From Lishizhenia sp965656535 (lineage in GTDB: Bacteria > Bacteroidota > Bacteroidia > Flavobacteriales_D > Crocinitomicaceae): DNA of 64,000 nucleotides. The stretch covers positions 1 through 64,000 of the forward strand of contig CBFHKX010000004.1 of NCBI GenBank assembly GCA_965656535.1. Reading direction: 5' to 3'. The translations under genes and the position numbers were made by a program. The notes beneath the pieces were generated by a model. The model worked only from the letters and a program-made list of their open reading frames with translations, was not told where the DNA came from and ran no database searches. This document shows positions 33,817 to 41,204 of this stretch, in pieces. Each line of letters starts with the position of its first letter. The first letter of the stretch is position 1.

Positions 33817-34278
33817 ATGCCAAAGAAGAGTGATTTTATAAATCCGATTGATAAGGATAAAATAACGGAAAACCCGCACAATTTACCTTATGCGCATACT
33901 TCTGGTGGGGCTGTAATAAAGCCAATAGACCAGGGTAGGGTAAAAGGAAACGCTATATCTGCTATGGAGCACCAAACCGATATGCAAATGGATCAGATCT
34001 ATCAGCAAATGGAGGTTTTAGCTGCTCAAGCAAAGAAAATAAAAGCGAGAAAAGAAATTTCAGAGAAAATATATCTTGCAGAGATGCGCTTCGAACCGCT
34101 AATTAATCATACGTATCATTTATATCAAAAAGATAATTCTACGCATTTACTCTCTTTAATTGCTCCAGATCAATGGGGACGTTCAAAAAAATCGTTTGAA
34201 TATGTTGCCACCGTTCGTCTACTAGCAGATCATACATGGGATATTTTAGAAAAAGCTGAGGAGAAAGAAGATTTATAA
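33817..34278 (+). CDS. DUF2452 domain protein
   Basis: A 153-residue cytoplasmic protein of the DUF2452 family: NPHNLPYAHTSGGAVIKPID at the N-terminus, a helical middle (MDQIYQQMEVLAAQAKKIKA) and LAEMRFEPLINHTYHLYQK followed by LSLIAPDQWG. The function is unknown. TTG at 33814 is also in frame, but ATG at 33817 directly after it is the better start. It is followed by the CotH gene with a promoter-like element between them. Confidence 0.82.
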   Translation: MPKKSDFINPIDKDKITENPHNLPYAHTSGGAVIKPIDQGRVKGNAISAMEHQTDMQMDQIYQQMEVLAAQAKKIKARKEISEKIYLAEMRFEPLINHTYHLYQKDNSTHLLSLIAPDQWGRSKKSFEYVATVRLLADHTWDILEKAEEKEDL

Positions 34279-34285
34279 GTTCTTT

Positions 34286-34293
34286 TAACTTTG
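34286..34293 (+). promoter_or_regulatory. Possible promoter -7 element before the CotH-type gene
   Basis: TAACTTTG matches TAnnTTTG but lies only 8 bases before the ATG at 34302, so it would give an almost leaderless transcript. It is therefore uncertain. Confidence 0.35.
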
Positions 34294-34301
34294 CCTTCAA
34301 T

Positions 34302-35498
34302 ATGAAGCGATTGTTGTTATTGTTCTGTCTAAGTGTTTTATTCTATGCTTGTGTAGGTGAACACCAGCAAATTAATCCTCAAGAACAACTAGATTCTTTT
34401 GCTTTAACAGAACTTCATTTGATTACAGATACACTGCCTTGGAAAAATAAAATTAGGGCAAAAGCTATATGTAATAGTTTAGATACGCTAGACTTGAAGT
34501 TTAGGTTAAGAGGTGGAGGATCTGCACAATTTGCAAAACACAACTATTTACTTGAATTCAAAAACAAGCAAAGATTTTCTTCGGGTATTTTTGATGATGA
34601 TATCATTTTAACGGCTAACTACATAGATAAAACATTTCTTAGACATGTTCTAAATTACGAGCTGTTTAACGCAATGGATAGTGTTAACAAAGCACCTAAG
34701 ACACAGTTTATTTGGTTTAAACAAAATCAAGAAGAAAAGGGCTTATATGTGTTAATGGAGAAGGTGAATGCCGGCATGCTAAACCTGAATAAGAAAGATA
34801 CTTCGGCATGTTTATTTAAAGGTACTCGGTTTTTAACCAAAGAAGTTCAAACCGTTTTTCAGGATCCATTGAACAAGTATCATCAAAAGTTTCCAGATTT
34901 AAAAAAAAGAGATAAGTCGTACGAAATTGAAAACCTTAGAAATTTTATACTGAATAGTTCTGACAGCGTTTTTCTAGCAGATTTTGAAGCGTATTTTAAC
35001 CTCAATAATATTTTAGATTGGTATATCTTATTGTCCTTCTCAAACAACCATGATGGCGAGTTGAAGAACTTTTATCTTTATAAAAAGGATGTAAACAGTC
35101 CGTTTCTTTTTTCCATATGGGATTGTGACGATAGTTTTGGAAGGTCTGGAGGAAATCATTTAAATATTAACCTTCCGGAGGTGAACATGAGAAAATCAAT
35201 TTTATTTGATCGATTGATAAGTCACCCCGAATTTAAATTTGAAGAGCAATTAAACGAGCGTTACGAAAAGCACAAAGAAACCCTCTTAAACGAAGATACG
35301 TTAATACAAAAGATCGAAAACTATTATCAACAGCTGCAACCGTATCTAATTCGGAATGCAGAAATTTGGCCTTTAGATAATTCAGCTTATCAAGATAAGG
35401 CAAGTACAAGAGATGAATATGATTTATTGATTAAATTTATTCATAAGCGCAGCGCTGAGTTTGAAGCAAGAAAATCGCTTATTCCTTTAATTGATTAA
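34302..35498 (+). CDS. CotH-type protein kinase, lipoprotein
   Basis: A 398-residue lipoprotein (signal peptide MKRLLLLFCLSVLFYAC, then VGEHQQ) of the CotH kinase family. Diagnostic segments are LKFRLRGGGSAQFAKHNYLL, LVMEKVN-like YVLMEKVNAGML, ILDWYILLSFSNNHDGELKN, FYLYKKD and the metal-binding SIWDCDDSFGRSGG. CotH proteins are atypical kinases that phosphorylate extracellular or coat proteins. The lipid anchor puts the active domain in the periplasm or on the surface. No spore coat or substrate gene is nearby. The 3' end overlaps pyrD tail-to-tail by 20 bases. Confidence 0.85.
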   Translation: MKRLLLLFCLSVLFYACVGEHQQINPQEQLDSFALTELHLITDTLPWKNKIRAKAICNSLDTLDLKFRLRGGGSAQFAKHNYLLEFKNKQRFSSGIFDDDIILTANYIDKTFLRHVLNYELFNAMDSVNKAPKTQFIWFKQNQEEKGLYVLMEKVNAGMLNLNKKDTSACLFKGTRFLTKEVQTVFQDPLNKYHQKFPDLKKRDKSYEIENLRNFILNSSDSVFLADFEAYFNLNNILDWYILLSFSNNHDGELKNFYLYKKDVNSPFLFSIWDCDDSFGRSGGNHLNINLPEVNMRKSILFDRLISHPEFKFEEQLNERYEKHKETLLNEDTLIQKIENYYQQLQPYLIRNAEIWPLDNSAYQDKASTRDEYDLLIKFIHKRSAEFEARKSLIPLID

Positions 35499-36510
35499 GA
35501 ATTGCCTTGTTTATGCGTTTAACCAGAGTTGGACCTTCGTATACAAAGCCTGTGTAGACTTGAATCAAATCAGCACCTGCAGCTAACTTTTCAAGAGCAT
35601 CTTCTTCAGAATGTATTCCACCTACACCAATAATTGGGAAAGCTTTGTTCGATTTTTCAGCCAAATATCGTATTACTTCCGTTGCTTGTTTTCTTAGTGG
35701 TTTTCCTGATAGTCCGCCGTTCCCTATTTGGTCTAAATTTTTAGTTTTCAATCCTTCTCTTGATGTAGCCGTATTGGTAGAAACAACGCCATTTATTTTG
35801 GTTTCTAAAACAAGTTCAACAATTTCATCTAATTGAATTTGATTTAAATCGGGTGCGATTTTTAGTAATATAGGCTTCTGCTTATCTTTACTTTTATTGA
35901 TAGCAATTAATGCTTCTAACAACTCAACCAAGTAATCTTTGTCTTGTAGTTTGGCATGACTCCCAACATTAGGACAACTCACATTTACAGTAAAGTAATC
36001 TACGTAAGGATGCAGGGCTTCAAAGCAAGTAGTGTAGTCTTTCGTGTAATTCTCTGGATCCGTATCTGTATTCTTTCCAATGTTTCCACCAACTACAATG
36101 TTTGTTTTTCTGTTTTTTAGTTTTTCTATTAAAGCATCTAAACCTTTATTGTTAAAACCCATTCGGTTGATTAATGCTTCGTCTTCTATTAATCTAAAAA
36201 GTCTTTTCTTTGGATTACCTACCTGTGCTTTTGGAGTTACCGTACCGAGTTCTACAAAACCAAAACCAAGGTGTTCCAATTCATTTAATAGTTTACCATC
36301 TTTGTCAAAACCAGCAGCTAACCCAACTGGATTTTTAAATTTTAAACCAAATACCTCTTTTTCTAATCGTTTATCTTCTAACACATATGCTTTTCTCCAT
36401 AGTTGTTTTATTCCTGGTAGGTTTAGGCTGAATTTAGTTAGTTTAAAGACCAAATGGTGTGCTTTTTCAGGATCTAAAGAGAAAAACAGAGGTTTTAAGA
36501 GCTTATACAT
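35479..36510 (-). CDS. pyrD: Quinone-dependent dihydroorotate dehydrogenase
   Basis: PyrD oxidises dihydroorotate to orotate in pyrimidine synthesis and passes electrons to the quinone pool (menaquinone here, in line with menD). The 343 residues include the N-terminal membrane-associated helix pair of class 2 enzymes (MYKLLKPLFFSLDPEKAHHL) and the FMN barrel (NPVGLAAGFDKDG, NRMGFNNKG, GLSGKPL, IIGVGGIHS). At the active site the segment reads FTVNVSCPNVGS with Cys179, where class 2 enzymes usually carry Ser as the base. A longer frame to 36570 is possible; MYKLL at 36510 fits the family better. Confidence 0.93.
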   Translation of the reverse strand: MYKLLKPLFFSLDPEKAHHLVFKLTKFSLNLPGIKQLWRKAYVLEDKRLEKEVFGLKFKNPVGLAAGFDKDGKLLNELEHLGFGFVELGTVTPKAQVGNPKKRLFRLIEDEALINRMGFNNKGLDALIEKLKNRKTNIVVGGNIGKNTDTDPENYTKDYTTCFEALHPYVDYFTVNVSCPNVGSHAKLQDKDYLVELLEALIAINKSKDKQKPILLKIAPDLNQIQLDEIVELVLETKINGVVSTNTATSREGLKTKNLDQIGNGGLSGKPLRKQATEVIRYLAEKSNKAFPIIGVGGIHSEEDALEKLAAGADLIQVYTGFVYEGPTLVKRINKAILNQLKE

Positions 36511-36640
36511 TACAAAAATTTGAATACAAAAATAGCTATAAATAAGTGATTTTGTAAGTTCTAAAGGCACATACGTTGACCACCTGTTTAAAAATCTAAA
36601 AAAAAATCTAGAGGAGTAGAAGAAATAAAGAAAATCCCTT

Positions 36641-36648
36641 TATATTTG
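36641..36648 (+). promoter_or_regulatory. tRNA-Met promoter -7 element
   Basis: TATATTTG matches TAnnTTTG and is followed by CACCCCG, a pattern common before stable RNA genes in this phylum. Transcription would begin about 25 bases before the tRNA. Confidence 0.6.
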
Positions 36649-36680
36649 CACCCCGAAACCAACGGGAAATCAAAAAAAAT

Positions 36681-36754
36681 GGCGTGGTAGCTCAGTTGGT
36701 TAGAGCGCAGGATTCATAACCCTGAGGTCGGGAGTTCAAATCTCCCTCACGCCA
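36681..36754 (+). tRNA. tRNA-Met (CAT anticodon)
   Basis: A 74-base cloverleaf. The acceptor stem is GGCGTGG/TCACGCC, the D arm GCTC-AGTTGGTTA-GAGC, and the T arm GGGAG-TTCAAAT-CTCCC. The anticodon CAT lies in CAGGATTCATAACCCTG, whose stem has an A-C mismatch next to the loop. CCA is not encoded. The first base pair is G-C and the anticodon stem lacks three G-C pairs, so it is not the initiator; an elongator Met is most likely, but tRNA-Ile with a lysidine-modified CAT cannot be excluded. Confidence 0.95.
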
Positions 36755-36757
36755 CAT

Positions 36758-36786
36758 AAAGGAAAGCAAAACGCTTTCCTTTTTTT
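36758..36786 (+). terminator. Rho-independent terminator of the tRNA-Met gene
   Basis: AAAGGAAAGC (36758-36767) and GCTTTCCTTT (36773-36782) form a 10-bp stem with a 5-base loop and a T tract, directly after the tRNA. Confidence 0.85.
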
Positions 36787-36822
36787 GTTTCTCAGTTTTC
36801 GAGTTTATTTATTTTGGAAGAG

Positions 36823-36858
36823 TACAGGATTTATCCTCCAGCCGAAGGTCGGGAGTTC
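36823..36858 (+). pseudogene. Degenerate tRNA-Met fragment
   Basis: About 100 bases after the tRNA, CAGGATTTAT and then GGTCGGGAGTTC repeat the anticodon-stem and variable/T-arm sequences of the tRNA-Met (there CAGGATTCAT and GGTCGGGAGTTC). The intervening bases differ, and the T arm is cut off after TTC, where a palindromic repeat begins. No cloverleaf can be folded. It looks like a partial duplication of the tRNA. Confidence 0.5.
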
Positions 36859-36878
36859 CCTGTCTGCCGACAGGCAGG
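36859..36878. repeat. Short palindromic repeat element
   Basis: CCTGTCTGCCGACAGGCAGG: CCTGTC pairs with GACAGG around a TGCC loop, and an alternative pairing uses the CTGCC/GGCAG parts. I recall this GC-rich palindrome as a dispersed element in flavobacterial genomes. It is striking in an AT-rich region and joins directly to the tRNA fragment. Confidence 0.6.
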
Positions 36879-37037
36879 AAATAAAATGTTAAGGCTGCTG
36901 TGTTAAACGATTAACTTAGTTTACTCCGTTGTATGCATTAGAGGTTGAAAGTATCAAATAGAATGGTAAGAGGGTGACTAAGATTTTAAGCTTTTTTATG
37001 GTCAAGTAATTTGTAATGAGGGAGATAGGAGTATGTT

Positions 37038-37829
37038 TTATACTTTAGTTGCTACCAAACTATATACCATAGGAATCATTCCTTTGTAAGAGGTGAATTG
37101 AAACTTTCCTTTTTCTACTTCCGTTAAGTTTTGGAAACAATTGTAAGGAGAATAGTTATATTCATTAAAATCTTTAATTTCTAATCCAACCTTTTTTAAT
37201 GCTTGAAATACTTCTGCTAATCCATGATTCCAACCTACTTCTTTATAACTGATTTCAGCGTTGTTATCGGTGTAAGTTCCTGATGATTCTTCAATTATAG
37301 CAGAACTATTGAAGTATGAATACTCTATTTTGCTTAAATTGGAGTCCATAGTCCAAATAAAAGGATGGAATTCAACAAATACCAGTTTTCCGCTAGGCTT
37401 TAAGGCTTTTGAAATTATTTCTGCCCATTTATTAATGTCGGGTAGCCAACCGATTGTTCCATAACTTGTGTAAACAATATCAAATTTTTCATCTAGTTTA
37501 TCTAAACAAGAATAAACATCTGTACATATAAAATTGGCGTCTAAATTTAGTTGGGAATTTAATTCATTGGCTTTATTAATTGCTTCAGTAGAGAAATCTA
37601 CTCCTGTGCATTTTGCACCAAGTCTACTTAAACTTAGTGTGTCTTGACCAAAGTGACATTGTAGATGAAGAATACGTTTGTTTTTGACCTGTTCTAATAA
37701 GTTTAGCTCAATAGAATTTAAGCTACATTCTCCTTTAATCCAATTTTCTAAGTTATAAAACGCTGATTTGATGTGAATGGGTGTGCGCTTGTTCCAGGCA
37801 TCTTTATTTATATCCAAGTAGTTCTTCAT
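37038..37829 (-). CDS. Class I SAM-dependent methyltransferase
   Basis: A 263-residue soluble methyltransferase with a Rossmann-like core: motif I ILHLQCHFGQDTLSLSRLG, the acidic residue after strand 2 in GVDFSTEAINKA, a motif II-like FDIVYTSYGTIGWL, and ALKPSGKLVFVEFHPF. The substrate is unknown; the family contains small-molecule methyltransferases. It lies alone between the tRNA region and a convergently arranged terminator, with a spacer of about 160 bases after the palindrome. No cluster partner suggests a pathway. Confidence 0.82.
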   Translation of the reverse strand: MKNYLDINKDAWNKRTPIHIKSAFYNLENWIKGECSLNSIELNLLEQVKNKRILHLQCHFGQDTLSLSRLGAKCTGVDFSTEAINKANELNSQLNLDANFICTDVYSCLDKLDEKFDIVYTSYGTIGWLPDINKWAEIISKALKPSGKLVFVEFHPFIWTMDSNLSKIEYSYFNSSAIIEESSGTYTDNNAEISYKEVGWNHGLAEVFQALKKVGLEIKDFNEYNYSPYNCFQNLTEVEKGKFQFTSYKGMIPMVYSLVATKV

Positions 37830-37845
37830 GTTCTGTTTGAAATAA

Positions 37846-37874
37846 AAAAAGCGATAACTTAGTTATCGCTTTTT
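37846..37874 (-). terminator. Rho-independent terminator of the type B T9SS gene
   Basis: AAAAAGCGATAAC and GTTATCGCTTTTT surround a TTA loop in a perfect stem. Read on the minus strand it follows the gene ending at 37892 by about 18 bases and ends in a T run. Confidence 0.8.
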
Positions 37875-37891
37875 CAATTAATTGTAATCCG

Positions 37892-39862
37892 TTATTTAGC
37901 GTAAACTTGGATAAATCCTTGTCCTGTTGCTTTTGTTCCGTCAACACCTTCTGCTTCATATGTGTAGAAGTATGTTCCGTCATTTACTGGATTTCCAGAG
38001 TTTTTATCGTTTCCATCCCAAGTTGGGTTTGCGCTTTTCTCTTCAAAAACAATATTTCCCCATCTATTAACGATGGTTAGTTTAACTGTTTCCGTATTTG
38101 TTAACGTTAATTCGTAAATCTCGTTAGCATCATCTCCGTTTGGTGAAAATACATTTGGAGCTTCAACTTCTGGCACTGGATATGTGCAACTTCCATCATC
38201 AATAGTAGCAGACGGAACGTAGTTTGTTGCATTTGGATCCGTACATCCACATGGCTCAATGTTGATAAATACCGTTGTCGTGTCTGCACAATCTGGAGAT
38301 GAATAAGCAATTAATTCAACTGTAGTTGCTGTTGTAAATGTAAAGGTCTGACTTGATTCATTATCAATGTCTACAACATTTCCATTTCCAAAATCCCATC
38401 TATATTCATTTGTGTTAAAGCTTTCGTTTTCAAACGTTACCGTTAATGGAATACACCCTGTCGTACTACTAGGAGTCATAACAGCTGTTGGCGGTTCTAG
38501 AACATCAATGAAGGCACTATCGAGGTCGTCACATACATCGTCTGCAACAGTAAAGTAATACCACCCAGAAATTAGGTTATTCCAAGCTGTACCATCAATT
38601 GAGTTTGGGTTGTTTGGTCCAGGACCACTCCAGTTGTAGTCAGATTGACCGGTAGCGTTAGTTTCACCTACAATCACAGCCGATACAAAGCCTGTTGGAT
38701 CACACGCGTCTGATGCTTGTGTAAAAACAGTATCAATATTCAAAGTTTGATTTACAATCATTAGAACACTATCTTCTCTATTGTAACAAAGATCAGATAT
38801 GAGCACATTGTACCAAATTTCTTCTTGTTCTAATACACCTGTTGGCAAAGTGATTGGATTCGTGTTTCCTAAGTTTTCCCATTCAAAAGCAAATCCTGAA
38901 GAGCTATTCGAAGATGCAGACGTAGCTCCTGTTACTTGAACCGGAACGCCTGTTCCTGGGCAAGGAGATTCAACAGTGTCTATCAAGTTATAGGTCATGT
39001 TATCCGCAAACAAACTTAGGTCAACAGATGTTTCACATTGGTAGTTTCCTAAAGTATCAAAAACAAAAGCAAAGATAGTTGTATCTCCTAATGGAAGTAA
39101 GCAAACTTCGCTTGTATCCATAGCTCCCGTACTCCAGTTTACAACTGCTGTTTGTAAATCACAGGGTGGAGAAGAGGAGTTAATAATGATGTTATCTAAT
39201 CCCCAGTTGTCAAAGTTAGCTCCAGAAGAATTTTGTTGTATCCATCTGAAAGAAGTGTTTGGGCCTTGGGCTATTACAGGTATTGGGATTTGATAAGTAT
39301 CCCAAGTTGTGAAAGGAGTAGCTTGGCCGGCGCCAACCCCGTTGAAAGTACCCATTCCCATTCCAGATAGTATTTGACCGTCTGGCTGCATGTAGGCAAA
39401 TGTCGTCCATGTATTACCTCCGTTTACTGAGTATTGTAACTCAACACCTTCATCCGCTAAATCAGGACCTTCACAAGGCGCAGGACTACTCTGAATAGAA
39501 TTAACGAAATCGAAGATCACAAGTCCACCGCACGTAACATTAATTATGTTTGTAGTAATCTGTGGTGTAGTTGAGCCAGCCGTTGCAGCCCAATAATAAT
39601 CTGTATTATCTAAACTTGGATCACAAGGCTGTCCAACACTTGAATTACCACCAACATTCCAACCTGTAGGAGGATTTCCTGTGTTAAAATCATATGCATT
39701 GTTTCCGTTTACTAAGAATGCTTCAGCAACTAAGCAAATCGAGTCACCTGCACAAATAGTAGTATCACTAGGTTGTATGGTAACACTACAAAAATCTATT
39801 TGGCTGAATGCAGCATTAGATAATAGAAAAGTAGTGATAAATAATGTATATATCGCTTTCAT
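37892..39862 (-). CDS. T9SS type B (gliding motility-associated C-terminal) surface protein with PKD domain
   Basis: A 656-residue secreted protein. Signal peptide MKAIYTLFITTFLLSNAAFS; a jelly-roll-like N-terminal region with FDFVNSIQSSPAPCEGPD and WGLDNIIINS; a PKD domain (TPSSTTGCIPLTVTFENESF, YRWDFGNGN); the Cys-rich GCTDPNATNYxP-type repeat (CTDPNATNYVPSATIDDGSC); and a C-terminal CHU_C/type B sorting domain (VFSPNGDDANEIYELTL, IVNRWGNIVFE, DGTYFYTYEAEG). Type B domains attach large proteins to the surface. The 151-aa exported gene 5 bases upstream is its operon partner. Confidence 0.88.
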   Translation of the reverse strand: MKAIYTLFITTFLLSNAAFSQIDFCSVTIQPSDTTICAGDSICLVAEAFLVNGNNAYDFNTGNPPTGWNVGGNSSVGQPCDPSLDNTDYYWAATAGSTTPQITTNIINVTCGGLVIFDFVNSIQSSPAPCEGPDLADEGVELQYSVNGGNTWTTFAYMQPDGQILSGMGMGTFNGVGAGQATPFTTWDTYQIPIPVIAQGPNTSFRWIQQNSSGANFDNWGLDNIIINSSSPPCDLQTAVVNWSTGAMDTSEVCLLPLGDTTIFAFVFDTLGNYQCETSVDLSLFADNMTYNLIDTVESPCPGTGVPVQVTGATSASSNSSSGFAFEWENLGNTNPITLPTGVLEQEEIWYNVLISDLCYNREDSVLMIVNQTLNIDTVFTQASDACDPTGFVSAVIVGETNATGQSDYNWSGPGPNNPNSIDGTAWNNLISGWYYFTVADDVCDDLDSAFIDVLEPPTAVMTPSSTTGCIPLTVTFENESFNTNEYRWDFGNGNVVDIDNESSQTFTFTTATTVELIAYSSPDCADTTTVFINIEPCGCTDPNATNYVPSATIDDGSCTYPVPEVEAPNVFSPNGDDANEIYELTLTNTETVKLTIVNRWGNIVFEEKSANPTWDGNDKNSGNPVNDGTYFYTYEAEGVDGTKATGQGFIQVYAK

Positions 39863-39867
39863 ACTTT

Positions 39868-40323
39868 TTATTTTATTTTAAGTTGGTTCAATTCAATTTC
39901 TGTAAGCGTCCATCCACCAGGTAGGTTTGGGTTATGAACACAATACGTTAGGTTTCGGTTAGAAAAAGAACAGTTTCCTTCTACCGTTTCACTAGCATTT
40001 AGAGAAAATGCTAAAGTATACTCAGGTGTGTCTCCGCAGTTTACACAGCCTTCTTCATATGCGTATGTTGGAGTGAAACTAATCTCTTTATTTTGATTAG
40101 TTGTATTTTCTATTTTGTAGAATAACCAAGTAGAAGGTTTGAACTTAACGTCCAATTTGCATTCTGTTTGCATCACATAGATGTTTATTCCTTCTTGATT
40201 TGCGATTAATGTCCATTTTTCATTAACCTGTTCGTAGTTTACTTTATTTTGCGCCATTGCTTGCATTGAAACAAGTAAAAAACAAAGTGCAAAAAATCCT
40301 CTGATTACTGTATTTTTCTTCAT
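39868..40323 (-). CDS. Exported protein of unknown function, partner of the type B T9SS gene
   Basis: A 151-residue secreted protein with signal peptide MKKNTVIRGFFALCFLLVSMQAMAQ. The mature part is beta-rich and has four Cys (EEGCVNCGDTPEY and GNCSFSNRNLTYCV) that could form disulfides. The family is not one I recognise. It is 5 bases before the T9SS type B gene, so the two are probably expressed together. Confidence 0.7.
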   Translation of the reverse strand: MKKNTVIRGFFALCFLLVSMQAMAQNKVNYEQVNEKWTLIANQEGINIYVMQTECKLDVKFKPSTWLFYKIENTTNQNKEISFTPTYAYEEGCVNCGDTPEYTLAFSLNASETVEGNCSFSNRNLTYCVHNPNLPGGWTLTEIELNQLKIK

Positions 40324-40386
40324 AATAGTTTTTTATTCTTTAATATAAACTCTAAAATACCAAAAATGGTTGCATAGAAACGTAAT

Positions 40387-41043
40387 TTATTTTATTGCTT
40401 TCTTATAATCGGCTAAAAATGTTGCTAAACCACTATCTGTAAGTGGATGCTTTGCTAGTGCTACTATCGCTTTTAAAGGCGCCGTCATAACATCTGCACC
40501 TAACTCTGCACATTGTATAATATGCATGGGATGGCGAACAGATGCTGCCAATATTTCTGTATCAAATCCGTAGTTATCAAAAATTAATCGGATTTGGGCA
40601 ATTAGGTCAATACCATTTGTTGAGATATCATCTAATCTACCAAGGAAAGGAGAAATGTAAGTAGCTCCAGCCTTTGCAGCTAAAAGAGCTTGACCGGCAG
40701 AAAAGATAAGTGTGCAATTTGTTCTGATGCCTTGAGCAGAAAAGTGTTTAATTGCTTTGATTCCTTCTAATGTCATAGGGATTTTTACGACAATGTTATC
40801 ATTGAGGTCTGCCAACAATTTACCTTCCTCAATCATTCCTTCGTAATCGGTAGCAATTACTTCAGCCGAAACGTCGCCATTTACAATTTTACAAATTGCT
40901 TTGTAATGGTTAATGATGTTGTCTTGACCAGTAATTCCTTCTTTTGCCATTAAAGAAGGATTGGTCGTTACTCCATCGAGTATACCTAAATCATGTGCCT
41001 CGGCAATATCAGCCAAATTTGCAGTATCTATAAAAAATTTCAT
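40387..41043 (-). CDS. fsa: Fructose-6-phosphate aldolase / small transaldolase
   Basis: A 218-residue TIM-barrel aldolase of the short transaldolase (TalC/FSA) family. The Schiff-base lysine is K87 in NDNIVVKIPMT; other family segments are MKFFIDTANLADI, GVTTNPSLMAKEG, TLIFSAGQALLAAKAGATYI and SPFLGRLDD. It may act as a transaldolase in the pentose phosphate pathway; the aldolase activity of E. coli FSA is not certain for this protein. A TATATTTG element upstream suggests independent transcription. Confidence 0.93.
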   Translation of the reverse strand: MKFFIDTANLADIAEAHDLGILDGVTTNPSLMAKEGITGQDNIINHYKAICKIVNGDVSAEVIATDYEGMIEEGKLLADLNDNIVVKIPMTLEGIKAIKHFSAQGIRTNCTLIFSAGQALLAAKAGATYISPFLGRLDDISTNGIDLIAQIRLIFDNYGFDTEILAASVRHPMHIIQCAELGADVMTAPLKAIVALAKHPLTDSGLATFLADYKKAIK

Positions 41044-41059
41044 TTTTATTTCTTTTCCT

Positions 41060-41067
41060 CAAATATA
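41060..41067 (-). promoter_or_regulatory. Promoter -7 element of fsa
   Basis: TATATTTG on the minus strand matches TAnnTTTG, 16 bases from the ATG at 41043. A clear -33 box is not seen. Confidence 0.5.
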
Positions 41068-41181
41068 ATGGGTTCGATCCAATAAAACGGCATTCTTAAT
41101 AAAGAAGATTAAATGTTAATAAATCGTACCAATTAAATTAATTGTTAACGCAGAGGTAACATGAAACATATAAAGATGCCC

Positions 41182-41189
41182 TAATTTTG
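41182..41189 (+). promoter_or_regulatory. Promoter -7 element of the large T9SS gene
   Basis: TAATTTTG matches TAnnTTTG. A possible TTG start at 41187 lies inside it, which supports ATG 41205 as the true start of the downstream gene. Confidence 0.55.
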
Positions 41190-41204
41190 CAAAAAAAGGA
41201 AGAA

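Noticed and set aside
36080..36523. 147-codon frame opposite pyrD
   Set aside because: pyrD is strongly supported on the other strand and this frame shows only complement-biased residues.
36859..36878. CRISPR repeat
   Set aside because: A single copy with no spacers or cas genes; it fits a dispersed palindrome.
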